Shown piece by piece: positions 6,519-9,380 of a stretch of DNA of 9,380 nt; position 1 is the first letter of the stretch; each line of letters starts with the position of its first letter. Origin of the DNA: CAVDWX01 sp963612735. GTDB lineage: Bacteria; Bacillota_I; Bacilli_A; RFN20; CAG-826. A program made the translations under genes and the position numbers. The DNA lies in contig CAVDWX010000081.1 in NCBI GenBank assembly GCA_963612735.1, forward strand, positions 1 to 9,380, in the 5' to 3' direction. Below the pieces are notes generated by a model that saw only the letters and a program-made list of their open reading frames with translations, searched no databases and was not told where the DNA came from.

Positions 6519-6696
6519 CGCCGTCTTTTAAACCTGCTTGCAGTTTTTTTATTTTTGATTTTTGATACATCTTATTTAACGTTTTGTATTTTTTATTTAA
6601 TTTTAACTTCACTTCTTCTCTGCTTTTATTATTAACATTTATTTTTTTATTTCTTTTGGTATTGTCTATCTCTTCAAGATTACCTCTTTTTAATTG
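6505..6696 (-). pseudogene. possible minus-strand small reading frame without a canonical start
   Basis: On the minus strand a frame of 63 codons is open from after a TAA (plus 6697-6699) to a TGA (plus 6505-6507), overlapping the 3' end of recG by 14 bases. The translation is lysine-rich with a protein-like second half (SREEVKLKLNKKY, then KKLQAGLKDGAIPS at the C terminus). An AGAGG ribosome-binding-like sequence and TATAAC lie at its upstream end, but the well-spaced codon, a TTG, is in another frame and stops after three codons. Internal GTG and ATG starts lack ribosome-binding sites. It could be a frameshifted or truncated gene remnant, or chance in A/T-rich DNA. I do not recognise the product. 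Confidence 0.2.
6530..6555 (+). terminator. probable intrinsic terminator of recG
   Basis: AAA-CTG (6530-6532, 6534-6536) pairs with CAG-TTT (6541-6546) around a CTTG loop, with C6533 bulged. A run of seven T (6544-6550) and further T-rich sequence follow. It lies 11 bases after the recG stop codon. The stem is short, so efficiency is uncertain, but hairpin, T-run and position agree. Confidence 0.45.
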
Positions 6697-6718
6697 TTAT
6701 ATTCTAAAAACTTGCAAA

Positions 6719-6736
6719 TAAATGATTAATCATTTA
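6719..6736. promoter_or_regulatory. perfect 18-base palindrome upstream of plsX, candidate operator
   Basis: TAAATGATTAATCATTTA is identical to its own reverse complement over 18 bases. It covers the -35 region of the predicted plsX promoter and ends 38 bases before the plsX start. In Bacillus, plsX is repressed by FapR, but fapR is absent here between recG and plsX, and the site does not match the FapR operator. The TGATTAATCA core loosely recalls the TGATTATCA-type core of the FabT (MarR family) fatty-acid operator, with an extra central base; that link is inference. Confidence 0.5.
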
Positions 6737-6753
6737 CCGATTTTATGTATACT
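6725..6753 (+). promoter_or_regulatory. candidate promoter of plsX-rnc-ftsY
   Basis: TATACT (6748-6753), a 5/6 match to the -10 consensus, is preceded by TG at 6746-6747. With a 17-base spacer the -35 position holds ATTAAT (6725-6730), a poor match that lies inside the 18-base palindrome. Transcription would start near 6760, giving a leader of about 15 bases that contains the GAGGAG ribosome-binding site. Confidence 0.45.
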
Positions 6754-6762
6754 AATAGAGAC

Positions 6763-6768
6763 GAGGAG
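6763..6768 (+). promoter_or_regulatory. Shine-Dalgarno sequence deciding the plsX start
   Basis: GAGGAG lies 6 bases upstream of the ATG at 6775. An earlier in-frame ATG at 6745 has no such site and would add ten residues absent from the family. Confidence 0.8.
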
Positions 6769-6774
6769 TTAATT

Positions 6775-7755
6775 ATGCTTAAAATTGCTGTTGATTGTAT
6801 GGGTGGAGATAAAGGCAGTATTGAAATATTACATGCTGTAAACGACTTTTTAACCACTCATGATGATGTTGAAATAACTTTATTTGGTAAAAAAGAAGAA
6901 TTGATTTCATTAGAGAATAAATGTCGCATTGTTGATGCTAGAGAAGTTATTAAGATGGATGATGGCCCTTTAGAAGTCATGCGTAAGAAAAATTCCTCTA
7001 TGTATCAAGCTATATTAACGATGAAAAACGAAGAGATGGATGCCGCTATATCATGTGGAAGTACTGGTGGATTTTTATCGACGGCGACAATGGTTTTGAA
7101 ACTTTTGCCTGGCGTAAAACGTGCGGCATTAGTAACAGCCTTTCCAACTTTAAAAAAAGATAAGAAAGTTGTTTTACTCGATATCGGTGCGAATAATGAG
7201 AATTCTAGCGAGGAACTCGCTCAATTTGCTTTGATGGGTAAATTATATGCGGAAGCTATATATCAAATAAAAAATCCTAATGTTTATTTATTATCTAATG
7301 GTAGTGAAGAACATAAAGGCTCGCCTGAAGGGAAGAAAGCTTTTGAACTATTAAACGAAAATAATTTTCCAAATTTTAAAGGCAATATTGAAGCCCGCTA
7401 CATATTAAACGGAGAGGCGGATGTTGTCGTCACTGACGGCTATACTGGTAATATTTTATTAAAAAGCACTGAAGGGACCGCTAAGATGCTTTCCGTTTTA
7501 TTAAAAAAAGCATTTACCAAAAATTTCTTTACTAAAATTGGCTATCTTTTTGCCCGTAAAGGTTTAAAAGAAATGAAAGAAATGATGAATTATAAAAATA
7601 CTGGTGGAGCGATGCTACTTGGTGTAAACGGAGTAGTGGTGAAAGCTCATGGAAGTAGTGATTCTACCTCATTTTTAAGCGCGTTAAAAATTGCTTATTC
7701 ATTAGCCAAAGCTAAAGTTAATGAAAAAATCAAAGAAGGTATTATTAATGGTTGA
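6775..7755 (+). CDS. plsX: Phosphate acyltransferase PlsX (acyl-ACP:phosphate transacylase)
   Basis: 326 residues, close to the 333 of B. subtilis PlsX. The enzyme interconverts acyl-ACP and acyl-phosphate at the membrane surface, the acyl-phosphate being the donor for PlsY in phosphatidic acid synthesis. Family blocks in order are LKIAVDCMGGDKG (2-14), SCGSTGG (93-99, family SAGNTGA), AALVTAFPT, VVLLDIGANNEN, QFALMGKLYAE, SNGSEEHKGS, GNIEARYIL, DVVVTDGYTGNILLKSTEG and LLGVNGVVVKAHGSSDS. The ATG at 6775 is chosen over one at 6745: MLKIAVDCMGGD aligns with the family start, and GAGGAG (6763-6768) lies 6 bases before it, whereas the longer start would put the -10 box inside the gene. Its last 8 bases overlap rnc. 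FabD, FabG and AcpP genes, usual neighbours in Bacillota, are missing here. With FakA in the same window this suggests use of external fatty acids. Confidence 0.95.
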   Translation: MLKIAVDCMGGDKGSIEILHAVNDFLTTHDDVEITLFGKKEELISLENKCRIVDAREVIKMDDGPLEVMRKKNSSMYQAILTMKNEEMDAAISCGSTGGFLSTATMVLKLLPGVKRAALVTAFPTLKKDKKVVLLDIGANNENSSEELAQFALMGKLYAEAIYQIKNPNVYLLSNGSEEHKGSPEGKKAFELLNENNFPNFKGNIEARYILNGEADVVVTDGYTGNILLKSTEGTAKMLSVLLKKAFTKNFFTKIGYLFARKGLKEMKEMMNYKNTGGAMLLGVNGVVVKAHGSSDSTSFLSALKIAYSLAKAKVNEKIKEGIING

Positions 7756-8431
7756 TATTAAGGCTTTATCTACTCGACTTGATGTTCCTATTAAAGATGC
7801 ATCTTTATATGAACTCGCTTTAACTCATCCCTCATATAATGCCGAAGTAAATACTAAACATCACGATTATGAACGTTTAGAATTTATGGGCGATGCTGTT
7901 CTGTCTTATGTCAGCGCCGATCTTATCTTTAACTTATATCCTTCGATGGATCAAGGCGTTATGTCTAAACTTAGAAGTTATATCGTTAAAGGTAAATCTC
8001 TAGCCTCTTTTTCTCGTGAAATTAATCTAGTTGATTTTATTAAAACAGGTCATTCAATTCCTTTAGAACAGCTCAATCAAAGCGATAAGATTTTAGAAGA
8101 TATCTTTGAAGCACTAATAGGAGCCATTTATATCGACAATGGCATGGAAATAGCTTTTAATTTTATAAAAAGATTTATCTATGATAAGGTCAAGAATTTT
8201 AACTTGGACTTATTAACGGATTATAAGACGAGATTACAAGAAGAGATGCAATCCGAATATCGAGATTCTGTCCATTATGAACTTGTCGAAGCATATGGTC
8301 CAATGCACGATCGTACATTTGTGGTTAATGTCTTATTTGGCAATATTGTTTTAGGCACCGGAAGAGGAAAAAGCAAAAAAGCTGCGGAAGAAGATGCGGC
8401 GAAAGATGCATTATCGAAAAGGAGAACATAA
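7748..8431 (+). CDS. rnc: Ribonuclease III
   Basis: 227 residues, like E. coli RNase III (226). It cuts double-stranded RNA as a dimer, including rRNA precursors. The nuclease domain (about 5-150) has the signature HPSYN (27-31) and ERLEFMGDAV (42-51). By position E42, E45 and D49, with D118 and E121 in ILEDIFEALIGAIYID (115-130), form the metal-binding catalytic set, all intact. The double-stranded RNA-binding domain (about 157-225) starts at TDYKTRLQEEMQ and ends with GTGRGKSKKAAEEDAAKDAL, the lysine-rich helix that grips RNA. The ATG at 7748 is preferred over one at 7721 because AGAAGG (7734-7739) lies 8 bases before it and the protein then has the usual N terminus. It overlaps the plsX end by 8 bases and the ftsY start by one base (TAATG), so the three genes should be translationally coupled. 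The smc gene usual between rnc and ftsY is absent. Confidence 0.96.
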   Translation: MVDIKALSTRLDVPIKDASLYELALTHPSYNAEVNTKHHDYERLEFMGDAVLSYVSADLIFNLYPSMDQGVMSKLRSYIVKGKSLASFSREINLVDFIKTGHSIPLEQLNQSDKILEDIFEALIGAIYIDNGMEIAFNFIKRFIYDKVKNFNLDLLTDYKTRLQEEMQSEYRDSVHYELVEAYGPMHDRTFVVNVLFGNIVLGTGRGKSKKAAEEDAAKDALSKRRT

Positions 8432-9380
8432 TGGGTTTAATCTCATTTTTAAAAAATAAATTTAGCAAAAAGGATGCTTCGCTATCATCCTATGAAGAAG
8501 GATTAAGCAAATCAAGAAAAGCTTTTTCATCGCGTTTGGATGATTTATCAAGACGTTATAAAAGCGTTAATCAACAATATTTTGAAGAATTAGAAGAAAT
8601 TCTAATTGAAAGCGATGTCGGAATTAACTTCACTTTAAAAGTGATTGAAGAAACATTGGAACAATCAAAAAAAGAAAAAATAAGTGATCCTCAAACAATT
8701 AATGAAATCTTAGTGGATAAGATGTTTGTGGGATACGCAAATAAGGGCGATGTCGTCAATGAAATTCGTTTTAATGATGATGGACCTACTGTGGTATTAG
8801 TTGTGGGAGTAAACGGCGTTGGAAAAACAACAACGATTGCTAAATTAGCATATCGTTATCTTAATAAAGGTAAAAAAGTGATGCTTGTCGCCGCGGATAC
8901 GTTTCGAGCTGGGGCTACTGAACAATTAAGCGTCTGGGCTCATCGACTCAATATCGATATTGTTACTGGAAAAGTAAATAGCGATCCGGCATCAGTCGCG
9001 TATGATGGAATGAAAAAAGCGAAAGAAAACAATATTGATTTAGTCATTGTTGATACTGCAGGTCGATTACAAACTAAACAAAATTTGATGCTAGAATTAA
9101 GCAAAATTAAAAGAGTGATGAATAAAGAAATTCCTAATGCTCCACATGAAACATTTTTAATTATTGATGCGACAACTGGACAAAACGGTGTGATTCAAGC
9201 CAAAGCTTTTTCTGAAGTTACTTCCTTATCGGGAGTGGTTATCACTAAGATGGATGGCACTTCTAAAGGTGGCATAATTCTTGCCATTAGAGACGAATTA
9301 GGAGTCCCGGTTCGCTTTATTGGTTTAGGGGAAAAGATGACTGATTTAGAAGAATTTGATTTAGATAAATATTTATACGG
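8431..9380 (+). CDS. ftsY: Signal recognition particle receptor FtsY (3' end outside window)
   Basis: 316 full codons are present, ending in EEFDLDKYLY, which by comparison with other FtsY proteins is within a few residues of the C terminus. FtsY is the membrane-associated GTPase that receives ribosome-SRP complexes and hands them to SecYEG. The N terminus MGLISFLKNKFSKK is a short basic amphipathic segment; the long acidic A domain of E. coli FtsY is absent, as in many Bacillota. The helical N domain (about 20-110) is followed by the GTPase G domain: G1 GVNGVGKTT (126-134), DTFRAGATEQL (156-166), G3 DTAGR (208-212), G4 TKMDGTSKGG (272-281) and G5 GLGE (298-301). The ATG overlaps the rnc stop as TAATG and has a strong AAGGAG site in the end of rnc, so it is the last seen gene of the plsX-rnc-ftsY unit. 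An ffh gene may follow outside the window; this is a guess. Confidence 0.95.
   Translation, partial: MGLISFLKNKFSKKDASLSSYEEGLSKSRKAFSSRLDDLSRRYKSVNQQYFEELEEILIESDVGINFTLKVIEETLEQSKKEKISDPQTINEILVDKMFVGYANKGDVVNEIRFNDDGPTVVLVVGVNGVGKTTTIAKLAYRYLNKGKKVMLVAADTFRAGATEQLSVWAHRLNIDIVTGKVNSDPASVAYDGMKKAKENNIDLVIVDTAGRLQTKQNLMLELSKIKRVMNKEIPNAPHETFLIIDATTGQNGVIQAKAFSEVTSLSGVVITKMDGTSKGGIILAIRDELGVPVRFIGLGEKMTDLEEFDLDKYLY

Noticed and set aside
7721..7747. Upstream ATG at 7721 as the rnc start
   Set aside because: It adds nine lysine-rich residues absent from the family and has no ribosome-binding site, whereas the ATG at 7748 has AGAAGG at 8 bases.
7753..7759. TGA read as tryptophan, as in mycoplasmas
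   Set aside because: plsX ends at TGA at its normal family length, no gene needs in-frame TGA readthrough, and the tryptophans seen in the ATPase and FtsY use TGG.

Overview
The window is a strongly AT-rich stretch of a bacterial chromosome, most likely from a low-GC Bacillota or tenericute-like lineage (Erysipelotrichia, RF39 and similar groups are guesses). The core gene order follows the Bacillus subtilis yloU-yloV-recG-plsX-rnc-ftsY neighbourhood. It is trimmed in the way mycoplasma-type genomes are: fapR, fabD, fabG, acpP and smc are missing between their usual neighbours. TGA appears to be a stop. The genes read at full family length under the standard bacterial code, and the visible tryptophans use TGG.

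Layout. Bases 1-633 hold the C-terminal part of an L-fucose/L-arabinose-isomerase-like protein that runs in from the left edge. After a short intergenic region with a promoter and a promoter-overlapping inverted repeat comes a two-gene unit: an Asp23/YloU-family protein (763-1104) and a FakA/YloV fatty acid kinase (1113-2771). Next, on the minus strand, is a lone AAA+ ATPase of the AAA_14/DUF4143 type (2948-4303). It starts at GTG behind a perfect Shine-Dalgarno sequence, and three direct repeats with an exact 34-base period lie upstream of it. This gene interrupts the usual fakA-recG neighbourhood and looks like an accessory insertion. recG (4527-6518) follows on the plus strand. A 256-base gap then holds a terminator-like element, a possible minus-strand reading frame without a normal start, and a perfect 18-base palindrome. 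The last unit is plsX-rnc-ftsY (6775 to the right edge), whose genes overlap by 8 and 1 bases; ftsY runs off the end a few codons before its expected stop.

How the genes work together. FakA (with a FakB partner not seen here) makes acyl-phosphate from fatty acids, and PlsX interconverts acyl-phosphate and acyl-ACP, so the two serve phospholipid synthesis. RNase III processes double-stranded RNA, FtsY is the membrane receptor of the signal recognition particle, and RecG remodels stalled forks. The two lipid genes each have their own palindromic, operator-like element that does not resemble the FapR site. The best candidates for undescribed biology are these two elements and the 34-base repeat array in front of the DUF4143 ATPase, whose first unit overlaps the gene's predicted promoter.
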